From positions 1 to 57,605 of the forward strand of contig NZ_SPQS01000032.1 in NCBI RefSeq assembly GCF_004570865.1: a DNA stretch of 57,605 nt, in the 5' to 3' direction. The notes under the pieces were generated by a model. It had not been told where the DNA came from. It worked only from the letters and a program-made list of their open reading frames with translations, and made no database searches. This document shows, in pieces, positions 9,216 to 17,701 of the stretch (within the stretch, counting starts at the first letter, position 1; each line of letters starts with the position of its first letter). This DNA is from Bradyrhizobium frederickii (GTDB taxonomy: Bacteria; Pseudomonadota; Alphaproteobacteria; Rhizobiales; Xanthobacteraceae). The position numbers and the translations under genes are program-made.

Positions 9216-9371
9216 CGCCAAGCATGCCCACACTCAACCGCCTGCCGCCTCAAGCGTCAATGAGGCCATGCCACGTGGGACGGGCGACTGCATCAAGGCA
9301 ATCGATGCCGGGTGTCTTCAACGATGACTTGCGGAAGAGCTCGAGGTTTGGACAGGAACGTGTAAAGTTCG

Positions 9372-10385
9372 ATGGAAGTGCTTAGATCGATCATCGGCAA
9401 AGTTGCCACAGGCGCCACTCTGACGCGTGAGGAAACTGCGTCAGCCTTCGACAGCATGATGTCGGGTTACGCGACTCCCTCGCAAGTCGGCGCCTTGTTG
9501 ATGGGGATGCGGGTCCGGGGCGAAACGGTCGAAGAAGTCACTGGCGCCGCCTTGGCGATGCGGAATAGAATGCCGCGGGTCGAGTCGACATGCGACCCCG
9601 TCGGCCTCGCCGGCACGAGCAAGACCCCTATGCATTCGGTCAACGTGTCGACTTGTGCTTCCTTCATCGTCGCCGGGGCCGGCATTCCCGTGGCCAAGCA
9701 TGCCAACCGCGGTGCGTCTTCGGGTTCAAGCGACGCAGTCGTGTTGGCGCGCCTCGGTGTAAAGGTTGATCTCAAGCCTGACGCGATCGCACGTTGCGTG
9801 CAGGAAGCCAACATCGGCTTCATGTTTGCGTCAGCCCATTATCCGGCGATGCAGCGCATCGGGCAGATCCGGACCGCAGTTGGAACCCATACGACCTTTG
9901 ATCTGATCGAGGCTCTGTGCAATCCGGCCGGGGTCAAGCGGCAGATCGTTGGGGTACTGTCTCCCGAATGGTTGCAGCCTCTGGCATACGTCTTGAAGAA
10001 CCTTGGTGCCGAGTCAGTGTGGGTTGTTCATGGCTCGGACGGGTTCGACGAAATAACCCTCACCGGCCCAACGTTTGTTGCTGCGCTTGAGGCAGGTATA
10101 GTCCGCACCTTCGAAGTGACCCCGGAACAAGCCGGGCTCCCCCGCTGCCGCAACGACGCGCTGGAAAGCAGCGATGCGGAGACTAATGCCGTTGCGCTGC
10201 AAAATGTGCTTAATGGCGTACCAGGTCCATTTCGCGACGCCGCGCTTTTGAACGCGGCGGCGGCGTTGGTCGTGGCTGGGCGGGCCTCGACACTGCAGGA
10301 AGGCGTAGCACTTGGACAAGAATCACTTGATCGCGGCGCCGCAGCCGCTCGACTGAAGCGCCTGATCACGGTTTCGAACGCCTGA
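9372..10385 (+). CDS. trpD: anthranilate phosphoribosyltransferase-like protein (TrpD paralogue)
   Basis: The 337-residue protein has the full TrpD fold by sequence: an N-terminal helical part (LTREETASAFDSMM, MGMRVRGETVEE) and the nucleoside phosphorylase-type core. The normal enzyme moves phosphoribose from PRPP to anthranilate in tryptophan synthesis. Here the PRPP loop, normally GTGGD, reads GTSKT at 81-85, and the downstream KHGNR-type segment reads KHANRGASSGSSD. The canonical first-loop glycines and acidic residue are gone, so substrate or activity may differ. No other trp gene is near. A MerR-type promoter box lies upstream. Confidence 0.8.
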   Translation: MEVLRSIIGKVATGATLTREETASAFDSMMSGYATPSQVGALLMGMRVRGETVEEVTGAALAMRNRMPRVESTCDPVGLAGTSKTPMHSVNVSTCASFIVAGAGIPVAKHANRGASSGSSDAVVLARLGVKVDLKPDAIARCVQEANIGFMFASAHYPAMQRIGQIRTAVGTHTTFDLIEALCNPAGVKRQIVGVLSPEWLQPLAYVLKNLGAESVWVVHGSDGFDEITLTGPTFVAALEAGIVRTFEVTPEQAGLPRCRNDALESSDAETNAVALQNVLNGVPGPFRDAALLNAAAALVVAGRASTLQEGVALGQESLDRGAAAARLKRLITVSNA

Positions 10386-10631
10386 CAGCCGAGCCGGCCG
10401 ATGTTCCAGTATTGCGACCAGGTCTGCTGCTCACGAGCGCGAAAATATTGGAGCCACGAATGCACGTCACTTCTGCGGGATTCAAGGAGCCTGCGCCGCC
10501 AGCGCTCGGTCGAAAGCAATTCGCGCCGAGCACGGGCGCGAGAGCCAACCTCAACGATGAAACCCTGTTGCAGCCCGCGTTGCCGAGGGAGGACCCGCGA
10601 TGAAACGCGCTGCGCGCCAAAGGAGATGATG

Positions 10632-10814
10632 ATGTCCCGGCAGAAGATTGAAACACTCGGATCTATTGCTGCGATAGAACACATCATACGGAAGTTTCGG
10701 GAATTGATCGATACAGATAGCTCGATCCCACCGGAGTTGCGGGGTGCGCTGCACGCGACGCTCGATGAGCATCTTCTCGCGGCAAAAAAACGTGTTCTCC
10801 TAAAAGTACATTAG
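10632..10814 (+). CDS. small hypothetical protein
   Basis: The 60-residue frame starts MSRQKIETLGSIAAIEHIIR, with AGGAG six bases ahead. Three ATG codons in a row (10626, 10629, 10632) make the exact start uncertain. It is predicted all-helical, with no Cys and no membrane segment. It lies about 250 bases after trpD on the same strand and could be cotranscribed. Function unknown. Confidence 0.55.
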   Translation: MSRQKIETLGSIAAIEHIIRKFRELIDTDSSIPPELRGALHATLDEHLLAAKKRVLLKVH

Positions 10815-11254
10815 GTGCGCCGATGCCGTCTACATGCGGAGACCCTCTGGCAGGGCGGGCGCCGTTACCGCAATCGGCGTCATCCCGTCCGAAGGGGGCT
10901 CAGCGAGATTCCGGCCCAGCTGGTTGAATCGCGACCACGATTCCCTGTGCACTGGCGCGTCGCCGGGCTGCTCAGCGCGGTTCGCTGTTTAAGGAGGCCT
11001 GTCGAAACAAGGCGGCGGCAATTCTCAGTTCTGCCGCTGCGATCGCCATCCGGCGTAACCCGCCGAGATATTGCACATCCGTCCGGTCATGACTGTAGCT
11101 AATCCGGAGGACATCGAAGTCATACCCGGTCTCCATCTGAGCCTATTCGTCACGCAATTTCGACACCGGGTAACTCATTACAGGCCCCATAGGGATCAAA
11201 GTCGTCTCTGGGTGTGGAGACACTAGAAGTGGGGTTCCACAGCAGGGACCAATC
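10815..11254. other. no recognisable gene
   Basis: Short frames only. No sigma-54 or tts element was found ahead of the flavin reductase gene. Confidence 0.4.
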
Positions 11255-11779
11255 ATGAGCCACCAGTTCCCTCCTGCGATTCGGGATATGCCATCTATCC
11301 AACCGGCAGAGTTCCGCCATGCCATGCAAAGCCTGCCGAGCGGTGTCGCCATCGTGACGACCGGGACGGCAGCCGGACGACGTGGACTGACGGTGAGCTC
11401 TGTGACGTCCATCTGCATGGAGCCGCCGTGCCTGGTCGTTGGCATCAATGCCCGCTCCGAGGCACATGACGAGATCCTTGCCAACGGCAGCTTTGGAGTC
11501 AGTGTTCTCCGCAGTGACCAGGAGGACCTTGCGCTGCGTTTTGGCGGTGGGGAGGGGGCGAAAGGCGTTCACCGCTTCGACACCGGGGCCTGGGATCAGG
11601 GCGTCCTCGATGTACCGCTATTGCCCAACGCATTTTGCGCGCTCGAATGCGTTTTGTATGACCACAAGGCGCTTGTCACACACACCGTCTTTATCGGACG
11701 AATTGTCGCGGCCCGACAAAGCGATGGAAATCCATTGATCAACTTCCGGGGCGCACTTCGTACTTTACTGCCAGACTGA
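11255..11779 (+). CDS. flavin reductase-like (HpaC-type) protein
   Basis: The 174-residue protein matches the FMN-binding split-barrel flavin reductases that supply reduced flavin to two-component monooxygenases. Visible family features are FRHAMQSLPSGVAIVTT near the start, GLTVSSVTSICMEPPCLVVG at 49-68, and the closing segment THTVFIGRIV. AGGGA lies seven bases before the ATG. No monooxygenase partner is adjacent; the nearest flavin-dependent oxygenase in this window is the luciferase-like protein at 42349, which may be unrelated. Confidence 0.85.
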   Translation: MSHQFPPAIRDMPSIQPAEFRHAMQSLPSGVAIVTTGTAAGRRGLTVSSVTSICMEPPCLVVGINARSEAHDEILANGSFGVSVLRSDQEDLALRFGGGEGAKGVHRFDTGAWDQGVLDVPLLPNAFCALECVLYDHKALVTHTVFIGRIVAARQSDGNPLINFRGALRTLLPD

Positions 11780-12192
11780 GTGCGGTTTTTGCGCAGGCCG
11801 TCGGGACAGCGGAATGGTCGATGGCCTCACTCCCTAGTCGCTTCCACGACAGCCATCCAACAATTGCCTGGGCTGCGACTGGTTCCACAGATTAGGCTCG
11901 ATTGAAAGGTCTCATCAGCTCCGGCGATTTCGGCGCTTCGCCTGTCGAGCTACGCTTGTGCCGGTCTGCGACCTCCCGCGTCGAAACGCGTGCGGGTACC
12001 TGATCAGGACAACTGCATAGTCTCCTCGAAACTACCAGCTTTGGTAGATCAGTTGTGAACGACAGGCGAGTAAGCATCGTTGCCGCAGCAGGATCGGGTT
12101 CATAGGCACGCCCCGGGTCACAATGGTTGGCGCTTCTCTATATCTTCGGGCTCGATTCCGATGTGAGTACTTGGTGACGTTATGATCTTGCG
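11780..12192. other. no recognisable gene
   Basis: Intergenic stretch before the peptidase gene; nothing recognised. Confidence 0.4.
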
Positions 12193-13350
12193 ATGACAAA
12201 TCGAATTCAAATGCGTCAGACAACTATGTCCAGCAACGCGTTCGAAATCGCCCAGATTCTCGAGGGCATTCGCCGCTGGGTCCTGATCGAATCTCCGACG
12301 GAGCGGCCGGATCAGATCAACAAACTCGCTGATGTCGTCGCAGCAGGTTATCGCGACCTGCCGGCCGGTGTCGAGCGCGTTGCGGGGCGTCACGGCTGCG
12401 GCGATCATTTGGTCACCCGCTCTTCTTGGGGGCAGGGCGTACCGGGCATTCTGGTGTTGAGCCATCTCGACACAGTTCATCCGATGGGATCCATCGAACG
12501 GCTACCCTTCAAGATCGACGGCGACCGTGCGTTCGGCCCCGGCATCTACGACATGAAAGGCGGTGCCTACCTCGCCTATCACGCGTTCCGGCAAATCTGC
12601 GCCGATGATGCACGCCCGCCGCTCGGCATCACGCACCTCTACGTCTCGGACGAAGAGCTCGGCAGCCCAACCTCGCGCGCGCTGATCGAGGCCGACGGCC
12701 GCAAGGCCAAATACGTACTGGTGACCGAGCCCGCTCGGGACGGGGGCAAGGTCATCACGGGACGCAAGGGCGTTGCGCGCTTTGACGTATTCATCAAGGG
12801 CGCTCCGGCGCATGCAGGTACGCGGCCCGAGGACGGCCGCAGCGCGATCCGGGAACTCGCCCATGTGATCCAGACGCTGGAGGCGATGAACGATCTCACG
12901 CGCGGTATCACCGTCAATGTCGGCGTCGTCCGCGGCGGCACCAGGCCCAACGTCGTCGCGGAACTGGCCTATGCGCAAGTCGACGTGCGCGTCCCCACCA
13001 TGGCACATGCCGACGAGCTGGTGCCGAAGATTCTCGGCATCACCTCGCGCTCCGACGGCGTCAGCGTGACGGTATCAGGCGAATTGAACCGTCCGCCATA
13101 TGAGAAGACCAGCGCCGGTGCTGCACTTTACGCACACGCCAAAACGCTCGCCGCCGAACTTGGCTTCGAGCTGCTCGACGCGTTCAGCGGCGGCGGCTCC
13201 GACAGCAATTTCACCGCGCCGCATACCGCGACCCTTGATGGCCTTGGCGTTGACGGCAAGGGCGCGCATACGTATCATGAGCAACTCTACATCTCGTCGA
13301 TCGAACCTCGCGCGCGGTTACTGTACCGCCTGTATCAGACGCTGCGATAA
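12193..13350 (+). CDS. M20-family metallopeptidase (carboxypeptidase G2-like)
   Basis: The 385-residue cytoplasmic enzyme has the di-zinc M20 signatures in order: SHLDTVHP (first metal His and Asp), GPGIYDMKGG (bridging Asp), SDEELGS (catalytic and metal Glu), and a C-terminal GGGSDSNF with GKGAHTYHEQL (last metal His). Such enzymes cut C-terminal glutamate or acyl-amino-acid conjugates. Homologues begin near Met12 (12226), so the true start may be there. The substrate cannot be read from sequence; in a symbiosis island an auxin- or folate-conjugate substrate is only a guess. Confidence 0.9.
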   Translation: MTNRIQMRQTTMSSNAFEIAQILEGIRRWVLIESPTERPDQINKLADVVAAGYRDLPAGVERVAGRHGCGDHLVTRSSWGQGVPGILVLSHLDTVHPMGSIERLPFKIDGDRAFGPGIYDMKGGAYLAYHAFRQICADDARPPLGITHLYVSDEELGSPTSRALIEADGRKAKYVLVTEPARDGGKVITGRKGVARFDVFIKGAPAHAGTRPEDGRSAIRELAHVIQTLEAMNDLTRGITVNVGVVRGGTRPNVVAELAYAQVDVRVPTMAHADELVPKILGITSRSDGVSVTVSGELNRPPYEKTSAGAALYAHAKTLAAELGFELLDAFSGGGSDSNFTAPHTATLDGLGVDGKGAHTYHEQLYISSIEPRARLLYRLYQTLR

Positions 13351-13760
13351 TCCTGACGCCAGGCGAAGTCAGTGACGGCGAGGTGCGTTTGATGACGGCC
13401 GCCGGCAATCGCAGGACCGTTCCTCGCCCACCCCCACGGCGCCTACAGTCTGCGCCCCCTCTCGCCGACTCATCGAAAACCATCGGTCGGATGCCGGATT
13501 TGCCATTGCCAAATCATAGAAGTGACTGAGCTATCCAATGACGGCAGCGGAGGTCAGGCGGGCAATCGGCTGCAAAGGGCGCGAGCCCTTGGTCGCGAAA
13601 GGGCGAACGTTTCCGAGAATGGGCTTATCGGCAGCGGCCCTGATCTCAAAGGCAGGCGAACTTTCTCGACGCAAATCGCAGCGCTGAATGCGTGCGACAC
13701 CAGACCGGCCGGCGAGCCGATTTAAGAGCTTGGCCACGTTCACACAGTGCATAAAAGGGC
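13351..13760. other. no recognisable gene
   Basis: Non-coding stretch between the peptidase and promoter box C. Confidence 0.4.
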
Positions 13761-13791
13761 TTGAATCGGACGTAACGTTAAGTCGTACGGT
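13761..13791 (+). promoter_or_regulatory. MerR-type (proposed NolA) promoter box C
   Basis: -35 TTGAAT at 13761-13766, 19-bp spacer with ACGTAACGTTAAGTCG, -10 TACGGT at 13786-13791. It is 52 bases before an ORF with a good ribosome site. Confidence 0.7.
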
Positions 13792-13843
13792 CTTGAGGTG
13801 GGCACCTGTCTCGGTCTGCTGCCAAAATCGTGAAGGATTGCGA

Positions 13844-14326
13844 ATGTCTCAGCTGGTCAGATCCTCGTCTCCATGGTCAATCATGATCATCATCCCCGGT
13901 GGCGCGGCGGTCGGAATGGTTCTGCAGCCAGTCCTAATTGTGGCGCGATGGCTCGAACGTAGCTTTGAAAGGCTCTCCATTCCGAAAGCGAGACTACGTG
14001 GCTGTTCTGGCCCGGGGCACCAGAGAGCCGGCGAGGTCAGAGTTGAGCGACGTAGACCTCCATCCGACCCCCTAAGTCGGGGACGCTGCTTGCCGAAGCT
14101 GAACAAAGCCCCTCCTCTGGCGCGACACCGCGCCAAAATCAGTTCGCCGAACTGGCTTTCCGCTCTGTCACTGCTTTCTCGTGGTGGCAAGGCATGGCGA
14201 TCGCGCAAAGGTGCGACAGATGGCTGGGCTGCGCAGGTTTTCAAGGAGCCAGAGCTGCAATTGTCGCTCCGCTTGGCCAGCGCGGCATCGCAAAATATTG
14301 CTTGGCATTATGGAGCAGCAAGTTGA
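13844..14326 (+). CDS. unknown ORF behind box C
   Basis: The frame starts MSQLVRSSSPWSIMIIIPGG, with GAAGGA seven bases ahead and a MerR-type promoter upstream. An N-terminal membrane helix (about 12-33) is clear. The remaining 125 residues are basic and low in recognisable pattern, so a frameshift after about residue 50 is possible. Its TGA overlaps the TTG start of the next gene (TTGA). No family recognised. Confidence 0.4.
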   Translation: MSQLVRSSSPWSIMIIIPGGAAVGMVLQPVLIVARWLERSFERLSIPKARLRGCSGPGHQRAGEVRVERRRPPSDPLSRGRCLPKLNKAPPLARHRAKISSPNWLSALSLLSRGGKAWRSRKGATDGWAAQVFKEPELQLSLRLASAASQNIAWHYGAAS

Positions 14327-14586
14327 AAGAGCCCGACGGCCTCAAGAAGGTCCTGTTGATCGACCATATTGAAGGCCAATGCCGTTGCATCATCGGCTTC
14401 AAAGATGGAGATGCCAGAGAGGCCTATATGTGCGGCGAGCCTGTATATCAAAGACGCGGCAAGAAATTGTCTTCGTGGTGTTTCTATCACCACGGACAGA
14501 TGCACACGACCGTCGCCCAGCAGAACAGAGAGAGTGATCAATCGGCCGAGATCCCTCAAGTAATATCCATTGTTCGCACCCCATGA
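14323..14586 (+). CDS. small GcrA-like zinc-finger protein
   Basis: The 87-residue protein starts at TTG, with GGAG seven bases ahead, overlapping the previous stop. The core GQCRCIIGFKDGDAREAYMC, followed by GEPV and SSWCFYHHGQMH, gives the Cys/Cys...Cys/His pattern of the C-terminal zinc motif of GcrA-family proteins. The N-terminal DNA-binding half of the true cell-cycle regulator GcrA is missing, so this is a stand-alone motif rather than GcrA. Similar short proteins are common in Bradyrhizobium. Confidence 0.6.
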   Translation: MKEPDGLKKVLLIDHIEGQCRCIIGFKDGDAREAYMCGEPVYQRRGKKLSSWCFYHHGQMHTTVAQQNRESDQSAEIPQVISIVRTP

Positions 14587-14643
14587 GAACCATCATCCCT
14601 CCAAGGCCGTCTGATCATAGCCTGTATAAATGCCAACCGAATC

Positions 14644-15006
14644 ATGTCATCGGAGACTCGCCAAGCAATTCCGGGTTGCGGCGGAAACCACTCCCTGCAA
14701 GCGTACTATGCGGGCGTGAGGTGCTTGAATATCGAGTTGAATCTCCGCAGCCTGACCGACCAAAAAGCTGCGTATACTCCAGGCGAAACTGCGATCTATT
14801 TCGAAGGGCAGCCTCTCAGCTACGTCGGCCTCGGCCGACAGACTGACGATATCGCTCGCGCTCACCGACCTAGCCTCTCTCGTAGCAGGACGGCGCCAAA
14901 TCAAGCTTCGCTCAGTGCTCAACATGGCGCAGCAGGTTCACCATTGTTTGCATCACTGCCTGATCGCGCCCAAATGCCCGGAGGTCACGGATGCCGCGGA
15001 TCCTGA
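14644..15006 (+). CDS. possible frameshifted small gene overlapping the ATP-grasp start
   Basis: The frame starts MSSETRQAIPGCGG and reads protein-like to about 14850 (GETAIYFEGQPLSYVGLG). From there the +1 frame reads ISLALTDLASLVAGRRQIK, then MAQQVHHCLHHCLIAPKCPE, and runs to 15109. A single gene with one frameshift, or two tiny genes, would fit. It overlaps the ATG of the ATP-grasp gene at 14991. The His/Cys-rich end is unusual. It could be chance. Confidence 0.35.
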   Translation: MSSETRQAIPGCGGNHSLQAYYAGVRCLNIELNLRSLTDQKAAYTPGETAIYFEGQPLSYVGLGRQTDDIARAHRPSLSRSRTAPNQASLSAQHGAAGSPLFASLPDRAQMPGGHGCRGS

Positions 15007-16307
15007 TCATGAATGCCGGTACGGCTCAAATGTCGGGCTCCGATCTGACACGAGCTCAACTTTCGCTGGCCGCCAATTCGGCATACCGTTCAGCGTGGTT
15101 TGCTCATGAGGGTGACCTGATAGTCTCCCCGGTAGTCATCCCCGCGGATCTGCTATCCTTCATTGGCGCGACGCTCAATTTCGACGCATCGAGTCTCTGT
15201 CTGCTTGTACCTCAAGGCGGCAACCAATCGCCGGTGCTTGATGATTGCGCACTCCTGTCCAAGACTGTTGTTGAGCGAATCAACAGACATATTCGTCAGA
15301 AATCAACCTGGCGATTGTATCCCTGCTACTCTACTGAAGGCGTCGCACGCCTGGCGGCCATGCTTGGCATACCGCGGACCGGCGACGACTTCGCTCTGCA
15401 GCGAGGGCCTGATCTGTTGAACCGCAAGAGCCACTTCCGTCAATTGGCGACAAGCGTCGCACTTCCGCTGCCAAATGGGGCTGTCACGACGGACTCAAAC
15501 GAACTCTTCAGGGCGGTCACTTCCCTCAGAGCTGAGACCGGCAGCGTCATTGTAAAGCTGGACAATGGAGCCGGTGGAGTCGGAAATGTCATCCTGACCG
15601 GCAACGAAAGCGATCCACTACCTGGGGCAAGAGATACCCGGCGGATTCCATGGCTGTCGTTTGATCCTGATGCGCTTTGGTCTGAGATGACAACGGCATC
15701 GTGTAAGACGCTGGTCGTGGAGTCGTACCACCTAGCGAAGTCTTTGTTCTATCTCGAGTATGAAATCGAGGATGATGGTTCAATCGTTTTTATGAGCAGT
15801 GGAAACATACGTCTGCGTAAAAGCGCCGACCGATCCGAAAGAGCTCTGATCTGGACAGGACTTGAGCTTCCAAGCGACCTGAGGAACGAGCAATGGTTGA
15901 CTGCCCAGGCGCATGCTTACCGATTTGTGGCGCTTGCGCGAAACCTGGGATATCGCGGAATGATCAACATTGACGCCATTTTCGCTACTGACGGACGGTT
16001 GCTTTTTAATGAAGCGAACGGCCGTTGGGGTGGCGGCGCGGTGTTACACAGCATTGCCGTCCGGCTGCTGGGATTCGACTATTCCGGTTGCAACGTTATT
16101 TTATCCGTAAGAAATGTTCGATCAGGATCCCTCCAAATAGCGCATGATCGTTTGGTCAAGGAAGGATTTCTGTTCGACCGCACACGCAAGGAGGGCGTGA
16201 TCCCGCTTGCCGCCGACCAAGAGGCTGGCACGGTGGAGTGCCTTGTGATTGCGCGCGATAGGGCCGCGGCCCGCGATCTACAGCACCGCCTACTGCGAAT
16301 GGTTTGA
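14991..16307 (+). CDS. ATP-grasp ligase
   Basis: The 438-residue protein has an N-terminal Rossmann-like pre-ATP-grasp part (MPRILIMNAGTAQMSGSDLT) and a C-terminal ATP-grasp fold. Visible residues are Lys189 in VIVKLDNGAGGVGN (ATP lysine and glycine loop), Glu244 in LVVESY, Asp328 in GMINIDAIF, and Glu341/Asn343 in FNEANGRWGGG (magnesium ligands). The architecture recalls stand-alone carboxylate-amine or peptide ligases of the PGM1 type, which join amino acids to peptides. The substrate is unknown. It is convergent with a 2OG oxygenase and an iron oxidase operon, so a joint role in making or tailoring an amino-acid-derived compound is plausible. Confidence 0.85.
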   Translation: MPRILIMNAGTAQMSGSDLTRAQLSLAANSAYRSAWFAHEGDLIVSPVVIPADLLSFIGATLNFDASSLCLLVPQGGNQSPVLDDCALLSKTVVERINRHIRQKSTWRLYPCYSTEGVARLAAMLGIPRTGDDFALQRGPDLLNRKSHFRQLATSVALPLPNGAVTTDSNELFRAVTSLRAETGSVIVKLDNGAGGVGNVILTGNESDPLPGARDTRRIPWLSFDPDALWSEMTTASCKTLVVESYHLAKSLFYLEYEIEDDGSIVFMSSGNIRLRKSADRSERALIWTGLELPSDLRNEQWLTAQAHAYRFVALARNLGYRGMINIDAIFATDGRLLFNEANGRWGGGAVLHSIAVRLLGFDYSGCNVILSVRNVRSGSLQIAHDRLVKEGFLFDRTRKEGVIPLAADQEAGTVECLVIARDRAAARDLQHRLLRMV

Positions 16308-17017
16308 TTGAGATCACAGCGACCATATCTTCAATCGCTCAATTCATCTCAACTTGTCCCTGCTTTCGATCACGCGAGGTTATCTGACGACGCGATGTGA
16401 ATGTTTGCCTCGTCTAGCTCGAGCTCCGTCAGCCCTAATCGGGACCATCCTTAAGTCGCTCCTGAAGTCCCGAATGGCGATGAGGTGCTCGAGGTGCAGC
16501 GGCGCATGGTCTGGCCGCTCGGCCTGCGCCAATCGTCCAATCAGCGCTGGCGTCGCGTCTACCCTGGGTACCCCTATCCAAGCCGTTCTGCTGCTGCAAA
16601 CGATACTGTTGGAAGACTGGGCGGAGTCATAGTGATAGCCAACCGGTGCCGGTAGGCACTCGCTGGTTAACCAACAGAAGCGACCAGCAGGCGCCGCCGC
16701 GAGTGACGCCCGCATCGTTCACAGGCATGAACAGGAATTGGCGGTATCGTTCGCATCCTGATCATTGACGATCTGCTGGAGGTTTGTACGCGCTCGCTCT
16801 GGCTCAGGATCGAGCGCAGCAGCTGGGCTTGCGCGGGTTGGACGAATCGGGTCTGGGCGGCGAGATCCGGTTCGTTCCAAAGCAACTCTTCTTCCACATG
16901 CTCATCGCCCCGGCGCCTTTTGCCGGAGACAGTCTGAGCACAGTATGCCAAGCTCCCCCCTCTCCTGAGAGCTCACCCTTGGCAAATTCATTCGAAAGCG
17001 ATCTCAGCCACCCCACC
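16308..17017. other. no recognisable gene between convergent genes
   Basis: A plus-strand frame near 16787 reads LALAQDRAQQLGLRGLDESG and looks like a coding fragment, but it has no beginning and no recognised family. No terminator hairpin with a T run was seen. Confidence 0.4.
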
Positions 17018-17695
17018 TCATGCGTCAGCGGTAGAACTTTCGATGATCCGGCGGTTCGCGCCGCTGCGTTTTGAACAGAAGTAGACCAGCGATCGGCGCT
17101 CGCCGGACCGCACAGGCTTCACCTCGTGCCGGAGCTTACATGTGGTGACAAGCACAGCGCCAAATGGCGGTCTGAATACCTGGTGTTCGTACCCGCTTGG
17201 ATATACCACGAACTCCCCCCCCTCGAAGTCCCTCGCCAGCTGCACAATGACCGCGTACTCGAAATCCGGATCGCTCGCAGCATCCAGATGAATGCCAACA
17301 AACGAACCAGGAGGCATCCGATGCATTTGGCATCTGCGGATCACGTGATCCGACGTGGCCCCCAAGATCTTTCTTATCGCGAAGCTGCGGTCTTTCCTTT
17401 CAAGCAGTTCCATGATCTGCCGTGGAGCTGCACCGCTCACGTCGCTAGGAGCGCGGCCGGGCGGGTCTACCCTCACGCGTTTGACGAAAACATTGTGCGA
17501 GTCGCCGGCATCTCCCTGCCTCACTTCTTCTTCGGAAATCTCAGCCTGCAGCTGATCGATTTTGGACAAGTCATCTTGGGTGAACAATATCTGGGGGCCG
17601 ATCACGACCGTCCCCTTTACCAGCAGTTCTATGCGGTATTTTGTCAAAGCTTCTTCTGAAAGAAGACGAGATTTATGATTCATTGCGCGCGCCAT
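17018..17695 (-). CDS. 2-oxoglutarate/Fe(II) dioxygenase, PKHD-like
   Basis: The 225-residue protein carries the double-stranded beta-helix iron motif: His136 and Asp138 in GIHLDAAS, His190 in CKLRHEVKPV, and Arg200 in GERRSLVYF for 2-oxoglutarate. Spacing and the segments FEGGEFVVYPSG and PPFGAVLV fit the prolyl-hydroxylase-like (PKHD) branch. It hydroxylates a protein side chain or small molecule. Its start lies six bases after the stop of the iron oxidase-GFA gene, whose last codons supply the ribosome site (GGAG), so the two are an operon. Confidence 0.9.
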   Translation of the reverse strand: MARAMNHKSRLLSEEALTKYRIELLVKGTVVIGPQILFTQDDLSKIDQLQAEISEEEVRQGDAGDSHNVFVKRVRVDPPGRAPSDVSGAAPRQIMELLERKDRSFAIRKILGATSDHVIRRCQMHRMPPGSFVGIHLDAASDPDFEYAVIVQLARDFEGGEFVVYPSGYEHQVFRPPFGAVLVTTCKLRHEVKPVRSGERRSLVYFCSKRSGANRRIIESSTADA

Positions 17696-17701
17696 TCGAG
17701 T

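Noticed and set aside
9205..9300. Sigma-54 promoter for trpD (GG-N10-GC at about 9280)
   Set aside because: Only the spacing fits; the -24 half does not match TGGCAC. The MerR-type box is the better promoter.
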